A DNA stretch of 64,000 bases, from positions 62,001 through 126,000 of the forward strand of contig NZ_JAHLDU010000001.1 of NCBI RefSeq assembly GCF_018861905.1. Direction: 5' to 3'. The notes under the pieces were generated by a model that had not been told where the DNA came from, did no database searches, and was given only the letters and a program-made list of their open reading frames with translations. This document shows, one piece after another, positions 9,753 to 18,995 of the stretch. The stretch comes from Clostridium sp. DSM 17811. Lineage in GTDB: Bacteria; Bacillota; Clostridia; Clostridiales; Clostridiaceae. Positions within the stretch are counted from its first letter, which is position 1. The number at the start of each line of letters is the position of its first letter. The position numbers and the translations under genes were made by a program.

Positions 9753-11186
9753 TTATTTTTTTAGATTACTATATAATTTCATATAATTTTTAGCCGAATT
9801 TTCCCAACTATTATTTGAACTCATAGCATTCTGAACTAATTTGTTCCACGAATTTTTATCTTTGTACAAATCGAGAGCCCTATTTATAGTCTCAAGTAAT
9901 TCTTTACCAGAATAATTATTAAAAGAAAATCCATTACCCTTACCAGTATATTTGTTATAAGGAATAATTGTGTCTTTAAGTCCTCCAGTTTCGCGTGTTA
10001 TTGGGATACTTCCATATTTCAACGCTATAAGTTGACCTATACCACAAGGTTCAAATAATGATGGCATCAAAAACATATCTGAAGCAGCGTATATCTGCTG
10101 TGCTAATCCTTCATCAAAAATAATGTTTGTGGATATTCTACTTGGATAAATAGAAGCATAATACTGAAATATATCCTCATAATATTCATCACCATTACCA
10201 AGTAATACTATTTGAATAGGAAGACTAAGGAGTTCTTGTAATTTCTCCACAATTAGATCTAAACCCTTTTGTTTTACAAGTCTTGTAACAATCCCTATCA
10301 TCGGTATACCCTCAGTTACTGGAAACCCTAGTTTTGCCTGAAGCTTTAATTTATTTTTAGCCTTTTGTTTTACATTTTTAATGTCGTAATTATATAATAT
10401 TTTTTTATCAACTTTAGGACTATAGATTTCATAATCTATACCATTTACTATTCCATATAAGTTACTTGACCTTGAAGATAATAATCCATCTAGTCTTTCT
10501 CCATAAAAAGGAGTTTGAATTTCTTTTGCATATGTCTTACTTACTGTAGTTACAGCATCTGCGAATACAATTCCACCTTTCATAAAAGAGACAGAGTCAT
10601 CAAATTTCATTTCATTTTCATTAAAATATTTCCAATCCAAATTTAGTAGATCGCCTAATACTTCTTTTGGAAATATTCCTTGATATTGCAAATTGTGTAT
10701 AGTAAATACACTCTTTATCTTATTATATATATTATCTTCACTATACTTGTCTTTAAGGAGTATTGGTACAGGACCACATTGCCAATCATTGCAATGAATT
10801 ATATCCGGTTTAAAATCTCCCATATATTTTATTGCTTCAAGCACTGCTTTGGAAAAATAAGCAAACCTCTCACCGTCATCATAATCTCCATAAATGTTAG
10901 GTCTTTTAAAATAATACTCATTATCTACAAAATAATAAGGAACTCCATCGTACATTAAATGTTCTAATCCACAATACTTATTTCTCCATCCAACCTCTAC
11001 ATTAAAAGAAGCTATGTTCTCCATGCAACTTCTAAATGATAAAGGAATGTTACTATATTTAGGTATAATTACCCTTGCATCTATTCCAATTTTTCTTAAA
11101 GCCTTAGGTAACGCATATGCCACATCCCCAAGACCTCCAGTTTTTATAAAAGGATACGCTTCCGACGCCACAAATAATACTTTCAT
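9753..11186 (-). CDS. glgA: Glycogen synthase (ADP-glucose)
   Basis: 477 residues, GT5 family. It adds glucose from ADP-glucose to the growing alpha-1,4-glucan. The N-terminus MKVLFVASEAYPFIKTGGLGDV contains the ADP-glucose binding KTGGLGDV motif (residues 15-22). A second conserved segment near the C-terminus is MPSLFEPCGIGQLIAL, followed by RETGGLKDT. The start at 11186 is favoured by AGTGGGGGG 8 nt upstream over an in-frame codon at 11219. It lies 74 nt downstream of glgD copy 2 in the glgC-glgD-glgA-glgP operon. Confidence 0.95.
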   Translation of the reverse strand: MKVLFVASEAYPFIKTGGLGDVAYALPKALRKIGIDARVIIPKYSNIPLSFRSCMENIASFNVEVGWRNKYCGLEHLMYDGVPYYFVDNEYYFKRPNIYGDYDDGERFAYFSKAVLEAIKYMGDFKPDIIHCNDWQCGPVPILLKDKYSEDNIYNKIKSVFTIHNLQYQGIFPKEVLGDLLNLDWKYFNENEMKFDDSVSFMKGGIVFADAVTTVSKTYAKEIQTPFYGERLDGLLSSRSSNLYGIVNGIDYEIYSPKVDKKILYNYDIKNVKQKAKNKLKLQAKLGFPVTEGIPMIGIVTRLVKQKGLDLIVEKLQELLSLPIQIVLLGNGDEYYEDIFQYYASIYPSRISTNIIFDEGLAQQIYAASDMFLMPSLFEPCGIGQLIALKYGSIPITRETGGLKDTIIPYNKYTGKGNGFSFNNYSGKELLETINRALDLYKDKNSWNKLVQNAMSSNNSWENSAKNYMKLYSNLKK

Positions 11187-11259
11187 ATAAACCCCCCACT
11201 TTAAACAAACAAATAACATATTATTGTAGTTGTTTGTTTGTCTCCTAAATTTAATGTTT

Positions 11260-12369
11260 TTACGTTCTAATTTTTTTCTCTATAACAACTGGGAACTCTT
11301 CATCACCCTCAAGTACTGTATTCTCACTTATAACAGTATTTTTATCAATTATAACGTTAGTGAGTTTACAGCCTTTTTTTATTTCACAATTCTGAAATAT
11401 TATGCAATTCTTAATAACAGCACCAGCCTCAACAGTAACCCTTCTTGAAATTACACTTCTTTCTATTTTCCCTTTCAAAATACATCCATTTGAAATCAAA
11501 CAATTATTAACTTCTGACCCATTAAAATATTTAGTAGGAGCTTCATCTTTACTTTTTGTATATATTCGGCCATTGTTAAAAAATAATTCCTTGGTTATTT
11601 TAGCGTTTAACATGTCCATACTGGTTTTGTAATAATTCTGAATCGAATTTACACACTGAAGATAACCCTTAAACTCATATGCATTTACGTTATATTTTGA
11701 TACTTCATTATATATAGCCGTCTTTATTGAATTATAACTTCCTGTCTGAATACACCTGTTTACAATACTTATAAGGGTGGTCTTTTTCATTATAAACATT
11801 TCCATTGATATATTTAATTTTTCCTCAGAACCTATGTTTTTACCAATGCTCAAAACTTTGTTATCTTCATCAATATATAATGTACTACAATTCATATAAT
11901 GTTTTTTTCCATTATTTGTTTTTTTGTATATTAAAGTTATGTCACTGCCGGACTGCTCATGGTACTTAGCTGCCTCATTATAATTCATGTTACATATCAT
12001 ATATGAAGAAGATATTATTACATACTCTTGCTTAGTTCTATATATATATTCCATATTACTACTTAATACGTCTATATCCCTTAATTGCGATCTTTCTGAT
12101 GTAAGATTAAATACAAATAATCCATTTAGTTTTCTATCTAAATCCCAAGGTTTCCCTGAACCTACATGATCAACTAAAGACCTAGATTTTGTGTTTGTGA
12201 ATATACCTATATTATGAATACCCGAATTAACCATATTTGAAAGCACAAAGTCAATGATTCTATACCTTCCACCTATTGGTATAGATGCTATAGGTCTTGA
12301 TTTTGTAAGACTTTTAATATTATCTTCTTCTTCATTTAACATTAACATTCCTATATAGTTTTTAAGCAT
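11260..12369 (-). CDS. glgD: GlgD subunit of glucose-1-phosphate adenylyltransferase (copy 2)
   Basis: 369 residues, collinear with copy 1 over its whole length. Shared stretches include the N-terminal half (IKSLTKSRPIA, GGRYRIIDFVLSNMVNSG, GKPWDLDRKLNGL) and the beta-helix end. It likewise lacks the GGxGxRL loop and is presumably the regulatory partner of GlgC copy 2, whose gene ends 19 nt upstream. Divergence is spread evenly rather than clustered, which suggests an old duplication with both copies under selection. Confidence 0.92.
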   Translation of the reverse strand: MLKNYIGMLMLNEEEDNIKSLTKSRPIASIPIGGRYRIIDFVLSNMVNSGIHNIGIFTNTKSRSLVDHVGSGKPWDLDRKLNGLFVFNLTSERSQLRDIDVLSSNMEYIYRTKQEYVIISSSYMICNMNYNEAAKYHEQSGSDITLIYKKTNNGKKHYMNCSTLYIDEDNKVLSIGKNIGSEEKLNISMEMFIMKKTTLISIVNRCIQTGSYNSIKTAIYNEVSKYNVNAYEFKGYLQCVNSIQNYYKTSMDMLNAKITKELFFNNGRIYTKSKDEAPTKYFNGSEVNNCLISNGCILKGKIERSVISRRVTVEAGAVIKNCIIFQNCEIKKGCKLTNVIIDKNTVISENTVLEGDEEFPVVIEKKIRT

Positions 12370-12387
12370 TTTGACACCTCCTTAATT

Positions 12388-13542
12388 TTATAATTTACTT
12401 ACTACCTTTAAATCAGCTTTAATTTCACGACCCTTTTCTATAACAATAATATCTCGACCATTGCCAATATATGAGTTACGTCTTATAACAACATCGCTTC
12501 CTATAATCGCTTTATCTATAACCACATTATTTCCTATTTTAGTATTAGGCAAAATAACTGAATTGGATATCTTCGATCCTTTTCCAACATGTACATCTTG
12601 AAAAAGAACACAATTATTTACTTCACCAAGTACCGTGCACCCCTCATTAAGCATTGCATTATTTATAATTGCATCAGGTCCTATATATTGTGGTGGAAGC
12701 ATTGGATTAACTGTATATATTCTCCATTTATCGTCGTGCATATCAAGTTTATTATCATCAGATAATAAATCCATATTAGCCGACCAAAAACTTTCAATAG
12801 TACCAACATCTCTCCAATATCCTTTGAAATGATATGCAAACAACTTCTGTTCATTGTTTAACATTTTTGGTATTATATTTTTACCAAAATCATTACTAGA
12901 TATTTCATCACGGTTATCATCTTTTAAAAGTTGCTTAAGTACTGGCCAACTAAAAATATAAACTCCCATAGATGCCAAATTACTTTTAGGATCTTTGGGT
13001 TTTTCTTCAAATTCAAATATGCTACCATCTTCAAGAGTATTCATTATTCCAAATCTACTACACTCATCCCTTGGGACTTCTATTACCGCAATAGTGGCAT
13101 CGCCACCCTTTTCTTTGTGATAATCTAACATTTTTGAATAATCCATTTTATAAATATGGTCTCCTGATAAAATAAGAACATATTCTGGGTCAAAGCTATC
13201 AATATAATTTGTATTTTGGAATATCGCATCAGCTGTCCCCTTGTACCAATTACCACCGTCTTCACTTTGGTAAGGTGGAAGAAGACTCACCCCTCCATTT
13301 CTTCTATCTAAATCCCAAGGAGCGCCTATTCCTATATGAGAGTTCAGTGCCAATGGTTGGTATTGAGTGAGAACCCCTACTGTGTCAATATCAGAATTAG
13401 AACAATTACTTAAAGAAAAATCTATAATTCTATATTTCCCTCCGAATGGTACTGCAGGTTTTGCCGTCATTTTCGTTAATTGCTTTAGGCGTGATCCTTG
13501 ACCTCCTGCGAGTATCATAGCTATCATCTCTTTTTTAACCAT
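12388..13542 (-). CDS. glgC: Glucose-1-phosphate adenylyltransferase GlgC (copy 2)
   Basis: 384 residues, full length, with the same catalytic set as copy 1: [11 protein letters not shown] (about 12-22), [30 protein letters not shown], and the C-terminal beta-helix. AGGGGGAAGATTAGA precedes the ATG. It is the first intact gene of the main glycogen operon, directly downstream of the remnants of glgB. Having two intact GlgC proteins in one locus is unusual; they could differ in allosteric control or expression. Confidence 0.94.
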   Translation of the reverse strand: MVKKEMIAMILAGGQGSRLKQLTKMTAKPAVPFGGKYRIIDFSLSNCSNSDIDTVGVLTQYQPLALNSHIGIGAPWDLDRRNGGVSLLPPYQSEDGGNWYKGTADAIFQNTNYIDSFDPEYVLILSGDHIYKMDYSKMLDYHKEKGGDATIAVIEVPRDECSRFGIMNTLEDGSIFEFEEKPKDPKSNLASMGVYIFSWPVLKQLLKDDNRDEISSNDFGKNIIPKMLNNEQKLFAYHFKGYWRDVGTIESFWSANMDLLSDDNKLDMHDDKWRIYTVNPMLPPQYIGPDAIINNAMLNEGCTVLGEVNNCVLFQDVHVGKGSKISNSVILPNTKIGNNVVIDKAIIGSDVVIRRNSYIGNGRDIIVIEKGREIKADLKVVSKL

Positions 13543-13579
13543 TCTAATCTTCCCCCTTTTATACTTAAGCTATCGTGAC

Positions 13580-14172
13580 CTAATATATACTTGTTTTTAA
13601 TAAAACATCATGCTTTTCTTTTTTTATAAAAATTATAGATAATGCTGGCAGCGTAATATTTATACAATAAGGTTTATTGTTTAACTTATTATTACCACCA
13701 AACATACTGTTATCACTATTAAATACTTCCACGCAATTTACTAATTAAGTAATATATTCTTTAATAATCCAATGGATGCTCCATCACAGGGAGCAATTCT
13801 ATATGAGCATATCCCATGTATATTACACAACTAAGAAGCTTGTCTGCAATTTCCATATGGGTCAGCCTTAAAAAGTACTTTTCCATCATTTGTTATTATT
13901 TTATATTTATATAAATCACCATCTTTGATCTCTTCGATAAAAATGTTAAAGAAACCTGATTTTCCTATATTTTTCATGGAATGCTTATACCCATCCCAAT
14001 TATTAAAATCCCCAACCACCATCACGTCTTTTGCATTTGGTGCCCATACTGAAAATTCAGCTCCCCTTTCGCCATTTTTTATTTTAAGTTTACATCCCAT
14101 AAATTTGTAACTATTAAATTCATGTCTATGAGATAAGAAAGCCTCTACGTTGTTCATATCTCCCCCCTTCAA
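13580..14172 (-). pseudogene. glgB: Decayed glycogen branching enzyme gene (glgB remnant)
   Basis: Three collinear pieces of GlgB survive. Piece 1 (14172-13831, ATG with GGGGGGAGAT before it) encodes a 113-residue CBM48-like N-terminal domain (GAEFSVWAPNAKDVMVVGDFNNWDG, split) ending in KADPYGNCRQAS and a stop. Piece 2 (13817-13761), in another frame, reads MGYAHIELLPVMEHP, a hallmark of the GH13 branching-enzyme barrel. Piece 3 (about 13755-13580) reads EVFNSDNSMFGG ... INITLPALSIIFIKK, the C-terminal end of GlgB. Most of the ~600-residue enzyme, including all catalytic residues, is gone through internal deletions and frameshifts. Its position ahead of glgC matches a glgBCDAP order. Piece 1 might still be translated. 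Confidence 0.9.
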
Positions 14173-14592
14173 ACCCTAAACAAATTATAATTTATACGAA
14201 TCTTCTTTGATTCCTATAATAGTAAACACATCACTAAAGTATAAATATCATATGTTAAATTTTTATCAAACAAAATTTTACTTTATTTACTTTTATTTAT
14301 TTAAAATGTTTTTAATAACATATTTACAATATATTATAAATTATACCATATAAATTAGTAGATGTGTGGTAAAAATTGTAATTAATTTTTTAAAATAATT
14401 ATAGAATTAATTATTTTTATTTCAATAAATTTTGAAATCGTTTAGATAATAGAGTAATTTTTATTATTCAAGCACATTTAAATATTTAACAAAATCAATT
14501 AATTGTCATTTATTTAAATATGCTTTTTATGTGTTTTCTGTATGTTTTTATATATTATTCCTACATATTTTTAATATAACATTAATATAACA
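14173..14592. other. AT-rich intergenic spacer, 420 bp
   Basis: Very AT-rich stretch between the glgB remnant and speD. It must hold the promoter of the glycogen operon, but no convincing -35/-10 pair, riboswitch or stable hairpin stood out on either strand. Confidence 0.5.
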
Positions 14593-15411
14593 TTAATCAT
14601 TAGAAATATCCATACCATAAAATATTTCTTTCATTTCTTTTTCAAGTTTTGCAACAATACTCGCTTTTTCATCCTCATTTAAATCTTCTTGTTTAATCTC
14701 GAACAAATAATTATCAAGTTCAAAGTCATTTAATATCATTTTTGTATGAAATATATTTGATTGATATATATTCATATCCATTAAGGTATACCTATCAATT
14801 GTTTCTTTAGCAATATAATTTTGTATAGAATTAATTTCATGATCTATAAAATGTTTTTTACCATCCATATCGCGAGTAAACCCACGAACTTTATAATCAA
14901 TAGTAATAATATCTGAATCAAAACTATCTATTAAATGATTTAGAGCTTTTAATGGTGAAATTTCACCACAAGTAGCTACATCTATATCAACTCTAAAAGT
15001 ACTTATATCATTTTGAGGATGACTTTCAGGATAAGTATGAACCGTTACATGACTTTTATCTAAATGCCCTACAATATTCTCCCTAATTGGAGTTAGAATC
15101 CCCCTATTACAAGAAGGGTCTACCACATATAATGGAATTTCTTCCTCTGAAATAAGTAATGTTACACTTGCTCCTTGTGGATCATAATCCTGCTTCGCAA
15201 TATTTAATACACTAGCACCTATCATTTGCGTAACATCCGTGAGAATTTTTGTTAACCTCTCAGCATTATATTGTTCATCAATATATTCTATATATTTCTT
15301 TCGATCCTCAGTTGTTTTTGTATAACAAACATCATAAATATTAAAACTTAATGATTTTGTTAGGTTGTTAAATCCATATAGTTTTATTTTGTTTTTGTCA
15401 TTTTTAGCCAA
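14593..15411 (-). CDS. speD: S-adenosylmethionine decarboxylase proenzyme
   Basis: 272 residues, the long bacterial (E. coli-type) AdoMetDC. It makes decarboxylated SAM for spermidine synthesis and depends on a self-cleaved pyruvoyl group. The processing site lies in [18 protein letters not shown] (about 135-152; Lys-Ser cleavage, Ser becomes pyruvoyl), and the catalytic Cys is in [10 protein letters not shown]. The start is TTG with GGGGAATAAAG before it. No spermidine synthase gene is adjacent; the gene stands alone, divergent from asd. Confidence 0.93.
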   Translation of the reverse strand: MAKNDKNKIKLYGFNNLTKSLSFNIYDVCYTKTTEDRKKYIEYIDEQYNAERLTKILTDVTQMIGASVLNIAKQDYDPQGASVTLLISEEEIPLYVVDPSCNRGILTPIRENIVGHLDKSHVTVHTYPESHPQNDISTFRVDIDVATCGEISPLKALNHLIDSFDSDIITIDYKVRGFTRDMDGKKHFIDHEINSIQNYIAKETIDRYTLMDMNIYQSNIFHTKMILNDFELDNYLFEIKQEDLNEDEKASIVAKLEKEMKEIFYGMDISND

Positions 15412-15683
15412 CTTTATTCCCCATTTCTTTTAGTCTTTTTATGGAAAATTATATGACTTATTACTTCATTATAAAGTCATAAATTTTTCATCCATAACCA
15501 TTCTATATAATAAATTGCTTGAAGTATATACTTTTTAACATTATAATCATTTATAATAGTAACATATAAAATTTTTATGTTTATTATTACTATTCCCAAT
15601 ATAACATGAGTATGAGTTTATTCATGTGCAATATTTGTAATTTTACACATTTATACATCATTAGAATCGGAGGTATTAATACA

Positions 15684-16766
15684 ATGAAAAAACTAAAAGT
15701 CGGATTATTAGGTGGAACTGGATTTGTTGGTCAACGTCTTGTTACACTACTTGAAAATCACCCTTATTTTGAAATAGCTGTTATTGCTGCTAGTGAGAAC
15801 TCTGTGGGTAAAACTTATTTTGACGCAGTAAATAAAAGGTGGAAATTGGATGTTCCAATGCCTGAAAACGTCAAGAATATAGTAATAAAAAACATAAACG
15901 AAGTAGATTTAATAAGCAGTGAGGTAGATTTCGTCTTTTGCGCTGTTAATATGCCAGCAAATGAAATAAGAGCAATTGAGGAAAGTTATGCCAAAGCTGA
16001 AACTCCTGTAATTTCAAATAACTCTGCACATCGAAGTACTCCAGATGTTCCAATGGTTATTCCAGAAATAAATGCAGACCATTTCAAATTAATCGATGTA
16101 CAACGGAGGAGACTGGGAACTAAGAGAGGTTTTATTGCTGTAAAACCAAACTGCTCAATCCAAAGTTATGTCCCTGCTATAAGTGCTCTTCTAGAATACA
16201 AACCTACAAAAATATTAGTTTGCACATATCAAGCTATATCTGGATCAGGTAAAATTTTCTCAGACTGGCCAGAAATTATTGATAATGTTATCCCATATAT
16301 AGGTGGAGAAGAAGAAAAGAGTGAACAGGAACCTCTAAAGATTTGGGGTCATATAGAAAATGATAAAGTAGTTAATGCAAAGGCACCTATAATTTCAACT
16401 CAATGCATACGGGTTCCTGTGGCTGATGGTCACTTAGCTGCTGTCTTTGTTTCCTTTGAAAAGAAACCATCAAAAGAAACTATTTTAGAAAAATGGGCAA
16501 CTTACAAAGGAAAACCTCAAGATTTGAAGCTTCCAAATGCTCCTGAAAAGTTCTTAACATACTTTGAGGAAAATGATAGACCTCAAACGCGCCTTGATAG
16601 GAATATTGAAAAAGGTATGGGAATATCACTTGGTAGACTACGAGAAGACAAAATATTTGATTATAAATTTGTTTGTTTATCCCACAATACTCTACGTGGT
16701 GCAGCTGGTGGTGCAGTGTTATCTGCTGAGCTTCTAATGAATGAAGGTTACCTAACTTCTAAATAA
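15684..16766 (+). CDS. asd: Aspartate-semialdehyde dehydrogenase (archaeal/fungal-like type)
   Basis: 360 residues. It reduces beta-aspartyl phosphate to aspartate semialdehyde for lysine/diaminopimelate, threonine and methionine synthesis. The Rossmann loop GLLGGTGFVGQRL (about residues 6-18) and catalytic Cys in VKPNCSIQSY (about 155) are clear. The length and the PNCS context match the longer ASADH subgroup found in archaea, fungi and some clostridia. CGGAGG lies 10 nt upstream of the ATG at 15684; an in-frame start 78 nt earlier lacks a ribosome site. Copy A of the large palindromic repeat starts 12 nt after the stop. Confidence 0.93.
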   Translation: MKKLKVGLLGGTGFVGQRLVTLLENHPYFEIAVIAASENSVGKTYFDAVNKRWKLDVPMPENVKNIVIKNINEVDLISSEVDFVFCAVNMPANEIRAIEESYAKAETPVISNNSAHRSTPDVPMVIPEINADHFKLIDVQRRRLGTKRGFIAVKPNCSIQSYVPAISALLEYKPTKILVCTYQAISGSGKIFSDWPEIIDNVIPYIGGEEEKSEQEPLKIWGHIENDKVVNAKAPIISTQCIRVPVADGHLAAVFVSFEKKPSKETILEKWATYKGKPQDLKLPNAPEKFLTYFEENDRPQTRLDRNIEKGMGISLGRLREDKIFDYKFVCLSHNTLRGAAGGAVLSAELLMNEGYLTSK

Positions 16767-16778
16767 AAAGTGTAATCC

Positions 16779-17016
16779 AATGAACTTCCTCTTACGCGAA
16801 TTGAAATAAAAGTTTGAAACATGAAATTCCTTTAAGAAATTCTAATCTTTTGAAAGTAAAAATTCTCTATCGCTCACATTCGGCTTGCAGCCGGTTCGCT
16901 AGCCTGGCCTTCTGCCAGGCTCACGTGGATTTTTACTTTCAAAAGAAGAATTTCTAAATGGGATTTCAATTGTTTCTGCTCTTCTTATTTCAATCCACTT
17001 CCAGAGGAAGTTCATT
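16779..17016 (+). repeat. Large palindromic interspersed element, copy A
   Basis: 238-bp near-palindrome with perfect 14-bp terminal arms (AATGAACTTCCTCT / AGAGGAAGTTCATT). A long outer stem (CTTTTGAAAGTAAAAAT with its complement) encloses two small hairpins: CGGCT-TGC-AGCCG and AGCCTGGC-CTTCT-GCCAGGCT (16901-16921). It starts 12 nt after asd. It shares sequence with copies B and C (AGTTTGAAACATGAAA, GCTCACATTCGGCTT, AAGAATTTCTAAATG, TTCTGCTCTTCTTATTT). No coding potential beyond chance; the short reading frame across it reflects the palindrome. Confidence 0.9.
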
Positions 17017-17191
17017 TTATTATGTGTTGCTACATTTAGAAAAAGGGGCTCTTCCGTTCCTTTGGAACGGAAATCGTATAGTAACAAAACATGGTAGTAA
17101 AACATAAATTTTTAAAAACAATAGTTGGGAAAAGCTAAGGACAATCGGCTCAGACTCGATAGGATATCCGATGGTATGTATTTTAGAAATA

Positions 17192-17233
17192 AAAGATAAG
17201 CGGAAGGGTATGTTAAACCTTCTGCTTATCTTT
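17192..17233. terminator. Strong hairpin, probably bidirectional terminator
   Basis: Perfect 16-bp stem AAAGATAAGCGGAAGG / CCTTCTGCTTATCTTT with a 10-nt loop, followed on the plus strand by ATTATTTT. It lies between the asd-side element and the minus-strand HD gene region. Confidence 0.75.
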
Positions 17234-17328
17234 ATTATTTTACAACCTATAAAATGATAGCTAAATTTTAAGTTTCCTTTAATTCAAATTATGGGTATCG
17301 CCAACATTTCTACTCTTCTATTCATAGC

Positions 17329-17529
17329 CTATATTTCTTCTACTCGATACCACAATTCACAAAATTCTTCGCCTTTATTATTCATACAATACATTTCGAA
17401 GTTGCCACCATCTAAAATTTTATATTTTGCAGTTTGAATCCATTCTGAAAAAATACGTTTTTTCAACGTGGCTAAATCTAATTTACCTGGTTCATAGGTA
17501 TTTGTAGGGAAAATAGCTCCATTTAGCAA
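17329..17529 (-). pseudogene. C-terminal fragment of a GyrI-like effector-binding domain
   Basis: 66-codon frame beginning with TTG directly after the HD gene stop. The sequence SEWIQTAKYKILDGGNFEMY ... CELWYRVEEI resembles only the C-terminal third of GyrI/AraC-type small-molecule-binding domains (EWxxxSGYExxDGPxxExY ... xEIWIPV). The N-terminal part of the domain and any ribosome site are missing, so this is probably a remnant. It could alternatively be a short expressed peptide, but nothing supports that. Confidence 0.5.
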
Positions 17530-17533
17530 GTTT

Positions 17534-18031
17534 TTAATCTTTTATTATGTACATTTCAAAGCAAAGTTTTCGTCCTGATTCAGTTTTAAAAATTTTATTA
17601 TAAGTATTTTGTATAGTCTCTTTATCATTTTGATTTTCATATAAATTCACAAGGAAATCTGCCTCTACTAGAATCTGATAATCAATCCCATCAATATTTG
17701 AATAAGTATGGTGGTGAGCTACCAAATAACTTACCCTCTCAATTACCTCCTTCTTAAATTCAAGTCTGTTTAACAATTTTTCTGCGTAAATAGGTCCTTC
17801 CTTTTCCTGAAGCTTACCATTACATTTTCCATATTTTTTCATAGAAACTTTAATCCCTATGTCATGAACAATAGCGGCCACCTCTAAAATTTCCATGTTA
17901 TAAGATGAAATTTTCTCCATGCTACCAATCAGCTTTGCAAACGCATGTACCTTTATAAAATGTTGGATTAATTCTGGCGCGCCTTCATCAAATTTAAACA
18001 TTTCTAAAATTAAACAGTTAATTTTATTCAT
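17534..18031 (-). CDS. HD-domain phosphohydrolase family protein
   Basis: 165 residues. An HD fold with a metal-binding His (FIKVHAFAKLIGS, about 24-36), the HD doublet in VAAIVHDIGIKVSM (about 50-63), and HHHTYSN followed by the distal Asp region (ILVEADFLVNLYEN). Such proteins hydrolyse phosphomonoesters of small metabolites or nucleotides; the substrate is unknown. GGGAGGATTAAT precedes the ATG. Neighbours (alpha/beta hydrolases) do not specify a pathway. Confidence 0.8.
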   Translation of the reverse strand: MNKINCLILEMFKFDEGAPELIQHFIKVHAFAKLIGSMEKISSYNMEILEVAAIVHDIGIKVSMKKYGKCNGKLQEKEGPIYAEKLLNRLEFKKEVIERVSYLVAHHHTYSNIDGIDYQILVEADFLVNLYENQNDKETIQNTYNKIFKTESGRKLCFEMYIIKD

Positions 18032-18117
18032 ATTAATCCTCCCTAAAATTATAAAACCTTATTTCTTGATTTTGATTTATATAACCAAAGCAACTTAACT
18101 GTAATTATTGATTATGC

Positions 18118-18909
18118 TCATAATCCACAAATGAAATTATTTATTTCTTTGTTAACATCATCATAATTATCCGCATTAGAAAAATGTGACGCACCTTTGA
18201 TTATATGAAGCGGATAGCCCTCTTTTTTCGACCACGCTTCACAATACTGCTTTACTTTTCCTATTTTGTCATATTCACCCACCAAAATTAGAACAGGGAA
18301 ATTATAATGTACTGATTCTTTTCTATCAAAAACTCTACCATAAGCTATGCCCATTTGTTCAACAATATCTGACTTGCTCAAAGGCTTTAGCATTTTAAGC
18401 ATCATATCATAAGCATATTGTGTTTTTGAAACAGATTTTGCAATACTATTACGCAACCTTTTATCAGTAAAACATCTTGCTATGGGTTCAACCTGTTTCA
18501 ACCACCATCTGTCTAATACAGAATAGTAGCACAAGCCTAATGGTGTAGTATCTAAAGCAATAAACGCAGTTACTTTACCTGGATATTGTATTGCAAATTC
18601 TTGACTTGGGTATCCACCCATTGACATGCCAACCAATATTACCTGCTGAATATTCTCACCATCAAGTATTGTTTTCAATTCTATAGCAGTATTTTCATAA
18701 GAAAAATTAGTATAAGGACGAGATTCTCCATGCAAAGGGACATCCCATGTAATAACAGTATATTTATTTGAAAAATAGTCAACCTGTTTATCAAACATCA
18801 TATGATTCGCAGTTAACCCATGTGTGAAAACAATGCATCTTGCATTTTCAATTTTGTTTATCCAATAATGAGTTGTCCCACGCTCCGATTTTACACTTTT
18901 ATGTTCCAT
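18118..18909 (-). CDS. Alpha/beta hydrolase
   Basis: 263 residues. An oxyanion segment FTHGLTANHMMFD (about 29-41), nucleophile elbow GMSMGG (Ser at about 99), an acid in LILVGEYDKIG and the C-terminal His in KGASHFSNADN complete the Ser-Asp-His triad. Cytosolic, with no signal peptide. It is a generic serine hydrolase/esterase-like enzyme; substrate unknown. GTGAGGTAAATTAAAT precedes the ATG. Confidence 0.85.
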   Translation of the reverse strand: MEHKSVKSERGTTHYWINKIENARCIVFTHGLTANHMMFDKQVDYFSNKYTVITWDVPLHGESRPYTNFSYENTAIELKTILDGENIQQVILVGMSMGGYPSQEFAIQYPGKVTAFIALDTTPLGLCYYSVLDRWWLKQVEPIARCFTDKRLRNSIAKSVSKTQYAYDMMLKMLKPLSKSDIVEQMGIAYGRVFDRKESVHYNFPVLILVGEYDKIGKVKQYCEAWSKKEGYPLHIIKGASHFSNADNYDDVNKEINNFICGL

Positions 18910-18995
18910 ATTTAATTTACCTCACTTTAGCAAAATATAAATAATATTTAACTCTCCATATCAATAGGTTTGGATTCATAAACACATATAGATTA

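Noticed and set aside
16779-17016. Ordinary insertion sequence or IS end
   Set aside because: No transposase frame and no clear target-site duplication; three copies share position and orientation relative to upstream genes, unlike random IS relics.
16899-17105. 68-codon minus-strand frame
   Set aside because: Lies across palindromic element copy A; reading frame arises from the inverted repeat and is not conserved in copies B and C.
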